From Candidatus Cryptobacteroides onthequi (GTDB taxonomy: Bacteria; Bacteroidota; Bacteroidia; Bacteroidales; UBA932), in assembly GCA_018066125.1 (NCBI GenBank), contig JAGHSA010000022.1:19004-83003 (forward strand): a DNA stretch of 64,000 nt. The letters run 5' to 3'. Under the pieces are notes generated by a model. That model worked only from the letters and a program-made list of their open reading frames with translations, did not search any database and was not told the origin of the DNA. Shown piece by piece: positions 34,607 to 44,286 of this stretch. The position numbers and the translations under genes were made by a program. Position 1 is the stretch's first letter, and each line of letters opens with the position of its first letter.

Positions 34607-35776
34607 TCAGAATCTGTCAACAAAATCCGTAATCCTGGCCCAGAATCCCCTGCGCTCGAAATGTGACCGCTCCGCGGCGCTTCTCAATCCCTCCGGAATA
34701 CCGTTTTCCAGGCAATGCGAAAGATATGCGGATATGCCGAAATCGGCCGCAGAAGCGGCGGCAATGACCGCCAGAAGCTGCATCCCTGCCGATGCTCCCG
34801 ATGCCCATGCCAGAATCAGGACTGCAACGACGGCAGCATTGAGGCACACCATCACAAATACAGTCGCGATATGCGAGAAGCCTGCCCTGACCAGATAATG
34901 GTGGAAATGGGTGTTGTCCGCCCGGAACGGCGAGCGTCCTTCGAGCATGCGCACCGTCATGACACGAAGCGTGTCGAATACAGGCATGGCCATCACCGCA
35001 AGGGAAAAGCTGACAAGATTGAAATCCATCCACGGCTGGTATATGCGAAGGTGGAGCTTGCCCCCCAGGGTCTCGATCACCATGGAAGAGAGCATGATGC
35101 CGACCATCATGGTGCCGCCGTCACCCATGAACATCTTGCTTTCCCGGCCGAAGACGTTGTGGAACACGAACGGGAGAAGCGCGCCGACAGTCACAGCACT
35201 CAGGGCGGCGAAGGAGTAATCGTGAGAGAGGAAGAATATCAGGCCGAAACAGGTGACCGCAAAGACTGACATGCTTGCCACCAGACCGTCGATACCGTCA
35301 ATCATGTTCACGGCATTAACCACACCGACACACATGACGACCGTAAGCGGGATGGCTGCGGCTATCGGAATACGCCCGATGCCCCAAAGGCCATCGAAGT
35401 CTATGGCCGTCATCCTGTTGCCATATATCAGGAGCAGGGCTACACCGACTTCGACAACAAGACGAGTCACAGGCTTCAGGTCCGCTATGTCATCTATGGT
35501 ACCGACGTAGAGCATTATCACCATCGCACCAAGGAGCGGGAAGAGCGACACGTAGTTGAGCATGGTCTTGAAGTAGCACAGACCGACGACTACCCCGAAG
35601 AAGACGGCTATGCCTCCGAGAACAGGAACAGGAGAATCCTGAAGCTTACGCGCATCAGGGTTGTCTGTCATGTTTTTTGTCTTGGCTATGTCAAGGATGG
35701 GTCTGTAAATCAACCAGCTTGCCACAAAGGCAATCAGGAAGAGGATAATCATCCTAATTTTGGGGGACATTATCAT
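34607..35776 (-). CDS. Undecaprenyl-phosphate sugar-1-phosphate transferase (WecA/TagO-like)
   Basis: This integral membrane enzyme of the MraY/WecA group starts the lipid-linked unit by moving a sugar-1-phosphate, usually GlcNAc-1-P, onto undecaprenyl phosphate. The Mg-binding GTIDDIADLKP, the NMIDGIDGL and KMFMGDGGTMMVG motifs and the C-terminal HFHHYLVRAGFSH (HIHH-like) are all seen, along with about eleven membrane segments. It is the first gene of the seven-gene polysaccharide cluster. Two ATG codons, six bases apart, could serve as start (35776 or 35770). Confidence 0.92.
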   Translation of the reverse strand: MIMSPKIRMIILFLIAFVASWLIYRPILDIAKTKNMTDNPDARKLQDSPVPVLGGIAVFFGVVVGLCYFKTMLNYVSLFPLLGAMVIMLYVGTIDDIADLKPVTRLVVEVGVALLLIYGNRMTAIDFDGLWGIGRIPIAAAIPLTVVMCVGVVNAVNMIDGIDGLVASMSVFAVTCFGLIFFLSHDYSFAALSAVTVGALLPFVFHNVFGRESKMFMGDGGTMMVGIMLSSMVIETLGGKLHLRIYQPWMDFNLVSFSLAVMAMPVFDTLRVMTVRMLEGRSPFRADNTHFHHYLVRAGFSHIATVFVMVCLNAAVVAVLILAWASGASAGMQLLAVIAAASAADFGISAYLSHCLENGIPEGLRSAAERSHFERRGFWARITDFVDRF

Positions 35777-35795
35777 ATCGCAGGCAATAATCGTA

Positions 35796-35803
35796 TAAAG
35801 GTA
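35796..35803 (-). promoter_or_regulatory. Possible -7 element for the polysaccharide cluster
   Basis: Minus-strand TACCTTTA differs from TAnnTTTG in the last base and lies 19 bases upstream of the first gene. It is the only candidate promoter seen for the cluster. Confidence 0.35.
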
Positions 35804-35875
35804 ACAAAATTATCTGTAATGGAAGAGTCGACGTGAGATTTCAGATAAATGTCTCGTCTCTGACCGGAGAATGAC

Positions 35876-35906
35876 TTGCAACTGTATTTCATAATGCCTA
35901 TATTTA
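35876..35906 (+). promoter_or_regulatory. Promoter of gdhA
   Basis: TTG at 35876-35878 and TATATTTA at 35899-35906 are separated by 20 bases, matching the -33/-7 arrangement of Bacteroidota promoters with one mismatch. The transcript would carry about 70 untranslated bases. Confidence 0.5.
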
Positions 35907-35981
35907 TGCCGGAGTGCGCTGTAAAAAGCCGCCCCGGTTGTTAGTATAGAGTAAATCACCAAAATCATTTTCAAACCATTT

Positions 35982-37316
35982 ATGGAAGCAAAGAAGGTCT
36001 TAGAAATTCTCCAGCGCCGTTTCCCGAACGAGCCGGAGTATCTCCAGGCAGTTGAAGAAGTACTCAACAGCATCGAAGAAGAGTACAACAATCATCCAGA
36101 GTTCGAGCGTTACAACCTCATCGAGAGACTCTGCATTCCAGACAGAGTTTACGAGTTCCGTGTAAACTGGATGGACGACAGCGGTAAGATCCAGACAAAC
36201 ATGGGTTACCGTATCCAACACAATAACGCCATCGGTCCTTACAAAGGCGGCATCCGTTTCCACAGCTCAGTAAACCTCAGCATCCTGAAGTTCCTCGCTT
36301 TCGAGCAGCCCTTCAAGAACTCTCTCACCACTCTCCCTATGGGCGGTGGCAAGGGTGGCTCAGACTTCAGCCCACGCGGCAAGTCCGACGCAGAAGTAAT
36401 GCGTTTCTGCCAGGCATTCGTGCTTGAGCTCGGTCGTCACATCGGTCCGAACATCGACGTCCCTGCAGGTGACATCGGCGTAGGCGGACGCGAGGTCGGC
36501 TACATGTTCGGTATGTACAAGAAGCTCACCAGAGAGTTCACAGGTACATTCACCGGCAAGGGCATGGAGTTCGGCGGTTCACTCCTCCGTCCTGAAGCTA
36601 CAGGTTACGGTGCAGTCTATTTCCTCCAGGAAATGCTCAAGACCAAGGGCGACAGCGTAAAGGGCAAGAAGGTAGCCGTTTCTGGCGCAGGAAACGTGGC
36701 ACAGTACGCCATGAAGAAGATCCTCGAGCTCGGCGGAACCCCTATCACATGCTCTGACTCCAACGGTTACATCTACGACCCGGACGGAATCGACATGGAG
36801 AAGTGGGAGTACATCATGCTCCTCAAGAACGGATACCGTGCACGTATCAGCAAGTACCTCGAGAAGTATCCTAACGCAAAATATGTAGAAGGTGCAAAGC
36901 CATGGGGTGAGAAGTGCGACATCGCAATGCCTTGCGCTACCCAGAACGAGCTCAACGGCGAGCAGGCTGCACAGCTCGTGGCAAACGGCTGCATCGCAGT
37001 TTGCGAGGGTGCGAACATGCCATGTACACCTGAGGCTATCAAGGTATTCCAGGACGCAAAGATCCTCTATTCTCCAGGAAAGGCTTCCAACGCAGGCGGT
37101 GTATCTGTATCAGGTCTCGAGATGAGCCAGAACAGCGAGCGTCTCAGCTGGACAGCAGAGGACGTGGACAACAGACTTCACACCATCATGGAGACCATCC
37201 ATGCAAACTGCGTGAAGTACGGTACAGAAGCTGACGGCTATGTCAACTATGTAAAGGGTGCAAACGTTGCCGGCTTCATGAAGGTAGCAAGCGCCATGAT
37301 GGCTCAGGGAATCTAA
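35982..37316 (+). CDS. gdhA: NADP-type glutamate dehydrogenase
   Basis: GdhA aminates 2-oxoglutarate to glutamate and is the main ammonia-assimilating enzyme in many gut Bacteroidota. GYRIQHNNAIGPYKGGIRFH, the catalytic-lysine motif LPMGGGKGGSDF, DVPAGDIGVGGREVGYMFG and the nucleotide site KVAVSGAGNVAQYA are present in order. Length is 444, typical of the hexameric bacterial enzyme. The codon set is more restricted than in neighbours, with many AAG, CGT, GGT and GTA codons, which suggests high expression. A promoter and a strong terminator make it monocistronic. Confidence 0.97.
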   Translation: MEAKKVLEILQRRFPNEPEYLQAVEEVLNSIEEEYNNHPEFERYNLIERLCIPDRVYEFRVNWMDDSGKIQTNMGYRIQHNNAIGPYKGGIRFHSSVNLSILKFLAFEQPFKNSLTTLPMGGGKGGSDFSPRGKSDAEVMRFCQAFVLELGRHIGPNIDVPAGDIGVGGREVGYMFGMYKKLTREFTGTFTGKGMEFGGSLLRPEATGYGAVYFLQEMLKTKGDSVKGKKVAVSGAGNVAQYAMKKILELGGTPITCSDSNGYIYDPDGIDMEKWEYIMLLKNGYRARISKYLEKYPNAKYVEGAKPWGEKCDIAMPCATQNELNGEQAAQLVANGCIAVCEGANMPCTPEAIKVFQDAKILYSPGKASNAGGVSVSGLEMSQNSERLSWTAEDVDNRLHTIMETIHANCVKYGTEADGYVNYVKGANVAGFMKVASAMMAQGI

Positions 37317-37340
37317 TCCTCCCTGAATCTCATTCAATAC

Positions 37341-37376
37341 AAAGGCTGATCCTCCGGGGTCAGCCTTTCATTTTTC
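37341..37376 (+). terminator. Rho-independent terminator after gdhA
   Basis: The arms AAAGGCTGA and TCAGCCTTT form a 9-bp stem with a 10-base loop, followed by CATTTTTC. It ends at the stop codon of the convergent pgeF. Confidence 0.85.
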
Positions 37377-38143
37377 TACAGGATTCTGATGGCATTGATG
37401 ATGCGGGGGCATGCTATGGTCTCGCGCCGCGCGGAATAGAACTGATCGGCAGCAAGATATGTATCTATCCCTGAAATGCCGATCTGCCCGGCCGGGACGC
37501 CAGCATCGATGAGCGTAAGCTCGTTGGCACGCCAGAGGTCGATATGGAGTCCACCGCGCATGGAGCGGGCAGCGCCAGACAACTGAGAGCAGACGGGCCC
37601 CTCATCGGTGAGAATCTCCGACATGTCATATCCCGCCGCCTCGAATGCATCAGCGACCTCTCTGCCCACCTGGAAACTCTCCGGGCCGATTCCGGGGCCG
37701 ATCACAGCCAGAACATCGGCGGGATCGGTGCCATACCACTCCGCCATTGCGGCAACAGCCTTGGCCGGAATGCGTGCAACGGTCCCCCTCCAGCCGGCGT
37801 GAATCGCAGCCACGGCGTGGTGCACGGGGTCATGGAGCAGTACAGGAATGCAGTCGGCAGTACGCGCTCCTATTGCGGTGCCGGGAACATCCGTGACAAG
37901 GGCATCCACGCCGTCTATCGCCGGCGGAATGCTGCGGTCCGAACCGGTCTCAACGCTTCCCCAGCACGGTCCGGGTTCAGTCCCTGGGGCTGAAGCCATA
38001 AGCCTGGAGCCGTCCATATAGACGCGTGCCACCCTGTCGCCATGCACCTGATGCGCCTGTATTACGGGAAATGGAAGCACCGCTCCCCTTTCGGTAGAGA
38101 ATGCTTCCACTCCGACGCCCATATCATAGCGATACAGACCCAT
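37376..38143 (-). CDS. pgeF: Multicopper polyphenol oxidase/laccase-domain protein (YfiH/PgeF)
   Basis: This is a cytoplasmic protein of the YfiH family. E. coli PgeF corrects wrong amino acids in peptidoglycan stems, and other members act on purine nucleosides. The metal-site features are here: VIQAHQVHGDRVARV, RTADCIPVLLHD with the Cys, and IHAGWRGTVARIPAKAV with the His. Length is 255, normal. It lies three bases after the symporter gene upstream, so they are probably cotranscribed. The precise substrate is unsettled for Bacteroidota members. Confidence 0.88.
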   Translation of the reverse strand: MGLYRYDMGVGVEAFSTERGAVLPFPVIQAHQVHGDRVARVYMDGSRLMASAPGTEPGPCWGSVETGSDRSIPPAIDGVDALVTDVPGTAIGARTADCIPVLLHDPVHHAVAAIHAGWRGTVARIPAKAVAAMAEWYGTDPADVLAVIGPGIGPESFQVGREVADAFEAAGYDMSEILTDEGPVCSQLSGAARSMRGGLHIDLWRANELTLIDAGVPAGQIGISGIDTYLAADQFYSARRETIACPRIINAIRIL

Positions 38144-38146
38144 GAT

Positions 38147-39481
38147 TTATCTGTTTTCTGCGAAATAGCGCTTCATCTCCTTCTTCGCGCGAGGTGCGAG
38201 CCTCAGCAGCGCGAACATGGTAGGTATGGCCATGAGAGCGAAGGCGGCATCCATGAGGCTGACTGCGACATCAAGTGAGATGATGCTCGCAACCACGATC
38301 ATGAAGATGTAGAAATAGCTGTAGTACTTCGCATTCTTCTTGCCGAAGAGATATGCGGCGCACTTGGTACCGTAGTACGAGTACGAGAACATGGTCGAGA
38401 ATGCGAAAATCAGCACCATCACCATCAGCAGGTACCTTCCTACGGACGGGATGAGGATGTCATATGCGCCAAGTGCGATGGTGAGACCCTTGACTCCCTC
38501 GACATGGTAGTTGCCCGCCATGAGGATAGGGATGGCTGAGAGTGTGCATACAAGTCCCGAATCTATGGACGGTCCGATCATGGCCACAAGGCCCTCACGC
38601 ACCGGTTCAGTATTGCGCGAAGCGCCATGCATGAGGCTCGCGGTACCCACACCGGCCTCATTGACATACATGGCACGGCGGGCACCGGTCAGGGCCACGC
38701 CCATCATCGCGCCGAGACCTGCCTTGAAATTGAATGCACCGTTGATGATGTCCATGAACACGCCAGGGAGCCTGTCGAAATACACGATGATGATGGCGAG
38801 CACCATCACGAAATACATGGCCACCATGGCAGGAACGATCTTCGTGGCGATATTGGAGATGCGCTTGATGCCGCCGAGCACCACTACGGAGACGAGTGCG
38901 CCCACGACGATGCCGAGCACCAGTCTGACGCTGAAGCAGTCAGTGAATCCGAGCGGCACGAGGAACACCTCTGTGACCGACTCCGCGAGCTGGTTGGCCT
39001 GCATCACCACGAGGCAGCCTATCATGCCCACGATGCAGAAGAACTGCGCCAGAGGCTTGAGTTTCGGACTGATACCCTCGGTCAGGACGTACATAGGACC
39101 GCCCTGGACCTCGCCTTCTTCATCTCTTCCCTTGTACATCAGAGCTATGGTGCCTTCGAAGAACTTCGTGGCCATGCCCAGCAGGGCACTTACCCACATC
39201 CAGAAGATCGCACCGGGGCCGCCGACAACGATGGCGATGGCCACGCCGGCGATGTTACCCATGCCGACGGTGCTGCTGATGGCGCTCATGAGCGCCTGGA
39301 ATGAACTTATCTGTCCTTCACCGGTGCTGCCGCCCCTCATTGAGCGTATGGCGGTACCGAACCGGCGCAGCGGAATTGCACCGGAATAGATGAAGAGAAA
39401 CAGTCCTCCTCCCATGAGGAGGACGAAAAGCGGATAACCGCAGATGAAGTCGCTGAAGCCTACTATTGCGTCCTTGATCAT
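38147..39481 (-). CDS. Alanine or glycine:cation symporter (AGCS family)
   Basis: The inner-membrane carrier takes up alanine or glycine with Na+. It has about ten to eleven membrane segments and the family motifs GNIAGVAIAIVVGGPGAIFWMWVSALLGMATKFFEG in the first half (glycine-rich, with the conserved Pro-Gly) and NEAGVGTASLMHGAS in the middle. Length is 444, normal. It precedes pgeF by three bases. If PgeF acts on peptidoglycan precursors, an alanine carrier next to it would be consistent, but that is inference. Confidence 0.92.
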   Translation of the reverse strand: MIKDAIVGFSDFICGYPLFVLLMGGGLFLFIYSGAIPLRRFGTAIRSMRGGSTGEGQISSFQALMSAISSTVGMGNIAGVAIAIVVGGPGAIFWMWVSALLGMATKFFEGTIALMYKGRDEEGEVQGGPMYVLTEGISPKLKPLAQFFCIVGMIGCLVVMQANQLAESVTEVFLVPLGFTDCFSVRLVLGIVVGALVSVVVLGGIKRISNIATKIVPAMVAMYFVMVLAIIIVYFDRLPGVFMDIINGAFNFKAGLGAMMGVALTGARRAMYVNEAGVGTASLMHGASRNTEPVREGLVAMIGPSIDSGLVCTLSAIPILMAGNYHVEGVKGLTIALGAYDILIPSVGRYLLMVMVLIFAFSTMFSYSYYGTKCAAYLFGKKNAKYYSYFYIFMIVVASIISLDVAVSLMDAAFALMAIPTMFALLRLAPRAKKEMKRYFAENR

Positions 39482-39542
39482 ACACTACATTAACTGACCG
39501 ACGGTCCAACCAACAATACCGTCTCTTGATTTTCGGATCTGG

Positions 39543-40172
39543 CTACTTGGTACCGAAGATACGGTCGCCGGCGTCGCCGAGTCCAGGAAGTATATAGCAG
39601 TCACTGTTGAGCTTCTCATCCACAGCAGCCACATAGATGTCGACATCCGGATGTCTCTCCTGCACGGCCTTCACACCTTCCGGAGCGGCCACGAGGCACA
39701 TCAGGCGGATATTGCTGCATCCCTTCTCCTTGAGGAGGTCTATGGCATCGCTGGCGCTTCCGCCGGTCGCAAGCATAGGATCTGTAAGGATGACAGTACG
39801 CTCCTGGATATCCTTAGGGAGCTTGCAGTAATAGAATACAGGCTTGTGGGTCTCCTCATTGCGGTAGAGGCCGATATGACCGACACGTGCCACCGGGATG
39901 AGGGTCAGAAGTCCGTCAACCATACCGAGACCGGCGCGGAGAATAGGGACGATGGCCACTTTCTTTCCGGAGATCTTCTTTGCGACCATGGTCTGCATAG
40001 GTGTCTTGATCTCTACGTCCTCAAGCGGGAAGTCTCTTGTAACCTCGTATCCCATCAGCAGGGCGATCTCGTTGAGAAGCTCTTTGAAATCCTTTGAACC
40101 TGTAGTTTCCTCACGCATGATTGTCAGCTTGTGCTGAATCATCGGATGGTCGATAACGTGTAACTGACTCAT
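39543..40172 (-). CDS. upp: Uracil phosphoribosyltransferase
   Basis: Upp converts uracil and PRPP to UMP in pyrimidine salvage. [25 protein letters not shown] at the N-terminus, [15 protein letters not shown] and the PRPP loop [19 protein letters not shown] with the C-terminal [14 protein letters not shown]...[12 protein letters not shown] uracil site are all intact. Length is 209. It is transcribed alone, divergent from the MATE exporter. With the cytidine deaminase at 4494-4967 it forms part of a complete salvage route, given a uridine phosphorylase elsewhere. Confidence 0.97.
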   Translation of the reverse strand: MSQLHVIDHPMIQHKLTIMREETTGSKDFKELLNEIALLMGYEVTRDFPLEDVEIKTPMQTMVAKKISGKKVAIVPILRAGLGMVDGLLTLIPVARVGHIGLYRNEETHKPVFYYCKLPKDIQERTVILTDPMLATGGSASDAIDLLKEKGCSNIRLMCLVAAPEGVKAVQERHPDVDIYVAAVDEKLNSDCYILPGLGDAGDRIFGTK

Positions 40173-40199
40173 TTTTAAAAAAATTTACTTTTAATCATA

Positions 40200-40207
40200 C
40201 AAATATA
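40200..40207 (-). promoter_or_regulatory. -7 promoter element for upp
   Basis: Minus-strand TATATTTG lies 27 bases upstream of the upp ATG. Confidence 0.6.
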
Positions 40208-40229
40208 ACTCTTTTATCCTGAAATCTCG

Positions 40230-40237
40230 TAACTTTG
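40230..40237 (+). promoter_or_regulatory. -7 promoter element for the MATE exporter
   Basis: TAACTTTG lies 13 bases before the ATG. The two divergent -7 elements are only 22 bases apart, so the promoters of upp and this gene overlap. Confidence 0.55.
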
Positions 40238-40250
40238 CGGCCGCTAAATT

Positions 40251-41609
40251 ATGGATAAGACAAAAGAACTCGAAACCAGGAAGATAAGTGAACTGCTCTG
40301 GATCTATGCAGTGCCTGCCATCATCAGCCAGGTGATATCTTCCATATACAATATCGCCGACCGCATCTTCATCGGACAGGGTGTGAGCGCTCTGGCCATC
40401 GCGGGTCTGGGCATCACCATGCCCATCATGAACATCATACACGCATTCGGTTCGCTCGTGGGAGCCGGCTCCGCTGCGCGCATGTCCATCGTTCTGGGTC
40501 AGAAGGATACACGCTGGGCCGAAAAAATCCTCGGCAACAGCATGCTTCTGACCTTCTTCCTCGGAGCCCTGTTCCTCTCCGGAGGCTACATCTTCATGGA
40601 CAGGATACTCTCACTTTTCGGAGCCACCGAGGGCACCATCACCTATGCCAGGGAGTACCTGCTGATCGTGCTTCCGGGCATGTTCCTCACCACCGTGACC
40701 TACAACCTCACAGGTCTGATCAGGGCATCCGGATACCCGAGAAAGTCGATGTACATACTCGTGAGCGGTGCCATCCTGAACATAATCCTCGATGCCATCT
40801 TCATCCTGGTCTTCAGATGGGGAATCGCCGGCGCGGCCTGGGCCACCACCATCTCCATGGCTGTGACTGCCGTCGCGAGCGTGGCGCATTTCATCCATCC
40901 GGGATCCTTCATAAGATTCAGGTCCCACTCATGGACTCCGAAGCTCTATATCTTCAAGAACATCATGCTCATAGGCATGAGCCCGTTCCTCATGAATGTG
41001 GCCGCGTCTGCAGTGGTGGCGTTCGAGAACGCCCAGCTCATCAGATACGGAGGAGATCTGGCCGTGGCGACCATCGGAGTCGTGAACACCTTTGTCAGCC
41101 TGATGATCATGGTGATCATCGGCATCTGTCAGGGCATGCAGCCTATCGCTGGATACAATTACGGCTCAGGACATCCGGACCGTCTCAGGGAAGTGTTCAC
41201 TCTGGTCATGAAGATCAACGTGTTTATCGGTTTCATAGCCATGGCCATCGGTCTGAGCATACCTGGACTGATAGGGCGTCTGTTCACCAGCGATGTGGAG
41301 CTCATCTCTATGGTCAAGCCATGTATGAGATGGCTTACCGTGATGATGCCTCTGATCTGTATGACCATCACGAATTCTCAGTTCTTTATGGCTGTGGATA
41401 AGCCGTGGATTTCTATCGTGACGAGTCTTTCGCGTCAGGTCATTTTCCTGCTGCCTATGATCTATATCGTTCCTGCCATTTTCACGCATTTCGGCGGTGA
41501 CGGTCTGACCGGTCTGTGGGTCAGCAACACGATCAGTGACGTGACGGGTGCCGTGCTCGCCGTCTCGCTCCTTCTCACCCAGCTCAGGATCTTCCGCGAG
41601 GCGAAATAG
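40251..41609 (+). CDS. MATE family multidrug/organic cation exporter
   Basis: The 452-residue protein has twelve predicted membrane segments in two related halves. IISQVISSIYNIADRIFIGQGVSALAIAGLGITMP at the start and GICQGMQPIAGYNYGSG at the beginning of the second half are typical MATE signatures. These carriers expel cationic drugs or metabolites in exchange for Na+ or H+. The substrate is unknown. It is a single-gene unit followed by a 470-base repeat-rich non-coding region. Confidence 0.92.
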   Translation: MDKTKELETRKISELLWIYAVPAIISQVISSIYNIADRIFIGQGVSALAIAGLGITMPIMNIIHAFGSLVGAGSAARMSIVLGQKDTRWAEKILGNSMLLTFFLGALFLSGGYIFMDRILSLFGATEGTITYAREYLLIVLPGMFLTTVTYNLTGLIRASGYPRKSMYILVSGAILNIILDAIFILVFRWGIAGAAWATTISMAVTAVASVAHFIHPGSFIRFRSHSWTPKLYIFKNIMLIGMSPFLMNVAASAVVAFENAQLIRYGGDLAVATIGVVNTFVSLMIMVIIGICQGMQPIAGYNYGSGHPDRLREVFTLVMKINVFIGFIAMAIGLSIPGLIGRLFTSDVELISMVKPCMRWLTVMMPLICMTITNSQFFMAVDKPWISIVTSLSRQVIFLLPMIYIVPAIFTHFGGDGLTGLWVSNTISDVTGAVLAVSLLLTQLRIFREAK

Positions 41610-42035
41610 CCGCCCCGAGCCGAGGCTCCAGCATCTGCCGGTCCACCTTCGGTCTGAGGTCTGCACTATGGCATAACCGGCATAGGAAATCTGCTTCGAA
41701 CCGAGCCTCCAGCATCTGCGCTATACCACTCTTGCGGGCGAAGAAGAGCTCCGCAACGCCCGCCGCGAGCGGTATAGCTCCGCTGCTTTCGCCTCGGATC
41801 GAAGCGTAGAGGCAATCGGACCGGCGTAATTTGAGGGCAAACCTAGCGAAGCGACGGTTTGTCCGAAGTATGGAGCCGGGACGTTTTTGCCTCGATAGCG
41901 TAGAGAAGTGGCTCAGGCTGCAGGGCTTTGCCGCCCCATAGCGGCGGAGGGTTTGCCCCTGCGGCGGGCGTTGCGGAGCTATTCTTCGCCCGCAAAGGGG
42001 CATTCCCGCAGCCGCGACAATGGCGGCAGAAACAG
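41610..42035. repeat. Repeat-rich intergenic island with long inverted repeat
   Basis: No credible gene is present. A 35-base inverted repeat with one mismatch lies at 41732-41766 and 41961-41995, enclosing 194 bases. Outside the left arm, CCAGCATCTGC recurs at 41628-41638 and again at 41709-41719, each preceded by a CGAGGCTC/CGAGCCTC variant. Inside the loop, GCCTCG...AGCGTAGAG occurs twice (41791 and 41890 areas) and GGGCAAACC faces GGTTTGTCC as another inverted pair. A 139-codon minus-strand frame crosses it but its residues repeat with the DNA repeats. Confidence 0.75.
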
Positions 42036-42069
42036 AAGAACCGGTCAGGAATACTGGCCGGTTCTTTAT
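42036..42069 (-). terminator. Terminator after pfkA
   Basis: The arms AGAACCGGTCA and TGGCCGGTTCT form an 11-bp stem with one G-T pair and a 7-base loop. The minus strand continues TCTGTTTCT. It lies 15 bases beyond the pfkA stop. Confidence 0.75.
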
Positions 42070-42083
42070 AGCGTATGTGACGA

Positions 42084-43064
42084 CTAGATCGAGAGGACGC
42101 CGAGAACATGGATGAGCTCGCGGTCGATAGGCTTATCGATCTTGATGGCACGGGAAAACGGCACATAGACGATCTGATCATTCTTGATGCCGATCATCAC
42201 ATTGCGCTGTCCCTCATTGAGAGCCTCGATCGCAGCCACACCCATCCTGGACGCAAGGATACGGTCATAAGCGGTAGGAGTACCGCCCCTCTGGAGATGT
42301 CCGAGAATAGTCACACGCACATCATACTCAGGATGCTCATTGCGCATGCGCTCTGCATAATGCATCGCACCGCCATCCTTCGGACTCTCGCTCACCAGCA
42401 CGATAGAGCTGTTCTTGCTCTTGCGGAAACCGCGGCTGATGAACTGCTCAAGCTGGTCGATATCAGTCTTGTCCTCAGGGATGATGGCAGCCTCGGCACC
42501 TGCAGCGATGGCGCTGTTCTGAGTGAGGAAACCGGCGTCACGGCCCATCACCTCTATGAAGAAGATACGGTCATGAGAAGTAGCGGTATCGCGGATCTTG
42601 TCCACACATTCCACGATGGTATTGAGTGCAGTGTCATATCCGATAGTCGAGTCAGTGCCGTAAAGGTCATTGTCGATGGTTCCAGGGAGACCGATGCAAG
42701 GTATGTCATACTCCTTCGCGAGGATCTGAGCTCCGGAAAGCGAGCCGTTGCCTCCGATGATGATGAGAGCGTCAATGCCGAACTTCTTGATATTCTCGTA
42801 CGCCTTGACACGTCCATCCTCAGTCATGAATTCCTGGCTGCGGGCAGTCTTGAGTATGGTACCGCCGCGCTGGATGGTATTGGACACGCTCTCGCTGGTG
42901 AACTCCTTGATGTCACCGTTGATGAGTCCCTCATATCCCCTGTAGATGCCATAGACCTTCCAGCCTTCAAAAATGGCAGAACGTGTCACCGCCCTGATGG
43001 CAGCATTCATTCCAGGTGCATCACCTCCTGAGGTGAGGACACCTATAGTCTTGATTTCTTTCAT
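42084..43064 (-). CDS. pfkA: 6-phosphofructokinase
   Basis: PfkA phosphorylates fructose 6-phosphate in glycolysis. [18 protein letters not shown] starts the protein, [21 protein letters not shown] supplies the catalytic Asp, [12 protein letters not shown] the substrate contact, and [15 protein letters not shown] the C-terminal site. In the nucleotide loop [12 protein letters not shown] (residues 101-112) Asn106 stands where the common ATP-dependent enzymes have Asp (GGDGS). That could affect metal or phosphoryl donor binding, or may be a normal variant in this phylum. Length is 326. The ATG overlaps the stop codon of the upstream symporter gene as ATGA. Confidence 0.94.
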   Translation of the reverse strand: MKEIKTIGVLTSGGDAPGMNAAIRAVTRSAIFEGWKVYGIYRGYEGLINGDIKEFTSESVSNTIQRGGTILKTARSQEFMTEDGRVKAYENIKKFGIDALIIIGGNGSLSGAQILAKEYDIPCIGLPGTIDNDLYGTDSTIGYDTALNTIVECVDKIRDTATSHDRIFFIEVMGRDAGFLTQNSAIAAGAEAAIIPEDKTDIDQLEQFISRGFRKSKNSSIVLVSESPKDGGAMHYAERMRNEHPEYDVRVTILGHLQRGGTPTAYDRILASRMGVAAIEALNEGQRNVMIGIKNDQIVYVPFSRAIKIDKPIDRELIHVLGVLSI

Positions 43065-44227
43065 ATTTGCTTCTTCTGATTTATCTTGTTAATAATCAAT
43101 GCAATCGCTCCGTCTCCGGTGACATTGCCCGCAGTGCCGAAGCCATCCATGGCGAGATAGAGTGCAATAACCAGGCCCTGCATGCCGGCATCGAACCCGA
43201 GCATGGAATCAAGCAATCCGAGCGATGCCATGACAGCTCCTCCCGGCACACCCGGCGCGGCCACGGCCACGATTCCGAGCATGAAGATGAATCCCGCGAA
43301 TGTACCGATATCTGTAGGCATGCCCATGCTCATCGAGATCACCAGCGCGCACGCCGTGATCTTCAGGATGCTGCAGGACATATGTATGGTGGCACAGAGC
43401 GGAATCACGAAACCGGCGACATCCTCATCCACACCGTTTGTCCTGGCGCACTTGAGAGTGACCGGGATGGTGGCTGCCGAAGACATGGTGCCGAGAGCCG
43501 TCATATAGGCCGGAGCCATGTTCCACAGTGCCTTGAACGGATTCTTGCCGCCGACGGCCCCTCCTATGACAAACTGGAGGACGAGCACAGTCACATGAAG
43601 CACGAAGATGATGAGGATGAGCTTTATGAATGTCCCCAGCACCGCAAATGCCGCACCTTCAGCGCCCATCTTGAGGAAGATGCCGAAGATATAGACAGGA
43701 AGGAAAGGTATGATCACATTGTTGATGACCATGAGCACCAGCTCCTTGAACTCACCGAAAAGGCCGCGCATGTAGCCTGTCTTCACGAGCGACATCGAAA
43801 GTCCGGCCATGAAGGCGATCACCAGCGCGGTCATCACAGAGATGAACGCAGGCATCTCCACCGTGAAATACGGAGCTATCTCCTCGGCGCTTGCCGCCTC
43901 ACCGAGAGCATGTATGGAATCCCCCATGACAGCCGGGAACGCCCACGATCCCACGCCATACGAGAACAGGCCGCTGAGCACGGTCGAGCCGTACGCGAGC
44001 GCCACAGTGATGAGCAGAAGCCTTCCGGCATTGTGACCGAGGTCGGAAATGCCAGGCGCCACGAGACCGATGATCAGCAGAGGGATGAACATCCCCAGGA
44101 AATTGCCGAAAATGGAATTGATGGTGACGAAGATCCTTGTCGCCCAGAGCGGGAAGATAAACGAACACGCCACGCCGAGGAGGATGGCGATGATGATCTG
44201 TACGAGTAGTCCTGGTTTTCTGGCCAT
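43061..44227 (-). CDS. Dicarboxylate/amino acid:cation symporter (DAACS/SDF family)
   Basis: The 388-residue inner-membrane carrier has eight membrane spans plus two hairpin loops. Family features include [19 protein letters not shown], the serine-rich hairpin [26 protein letters not shown] in place of the usual NMDG segment, and the C-terminal [14 protein letters not shown]. Members import glutamate, aspartate, C4-dicarboxylates or serine/threonine with Na+ or H+. The -7 element at 44246-44253 puts the transcript start after the in-frame TTG at 44248, so the ATG at 44227 is the start. It is coupled to pfkA by a four-base overlap. Confidence 0.9.
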   Translation of the reverse strand: MARKPGLLVQIIIAILLGVACSFIFPLWATRIFVTINSIFGNFLGMFIPLLIIGLVAPGISDLGHNAGRLLLITVALAYGSTVLSGLFSYGVGSWAFPAVMGDSIHALGEAASAEEIAPYFTVEMPAFISVMTALVIAFMAGLSMSLVKTGYMRGLFGEFKELVLMVINNVIIPFLPVYIFGIFLKMGAEGAAFAVLGTFIKLILIIFVLHVTVLVLQFVIGGAVGGKNPFKALWNMAPAYMTALGTMSSAATIPVTLKCARTNGVDEDVAGFVIPLCATIHMSCSILKITACALVISMSMGMPTDIGTFAGFIFMLGIVAVAAPGVPGGAVMASLGLLDSMLGFDAGMQGLVIALYLAMDGFGTAGNVTGDGAIALIINKINQKKQI

Positions 44228-44245
44228 TGCGCAATTTTGTTTCAC

Positions 44246-44253
44246 CAAAATTA
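44246..44253 (-). promoter_or_regulatory. -7 promoter element for the symporter-pfkA operon
   Basis: Minus-strand TAATTTTG matches TAnnTTTG, 18 bases upstream of the chosen ATG. Confidence 0.55.
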
Positions 44254-44286
44254 ACCATTTTCACACGATTCCCCAAGGAGCTTCAA

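Noticed and set aside
41584-42003. 139-codon minus-strand open frame
   Set aside because: Its peptide repeats (QMLEARFEAD, QMLEPRLG) follow the DNA repeats, and it overlaps the MATE gene end.
43067-44209. 380-codon plus-strand open frame
   Set aside because: It is antisense to the DAACS symporter, and its His/Asp/Glu-rich composition is the mirror of membrane-segment codons.
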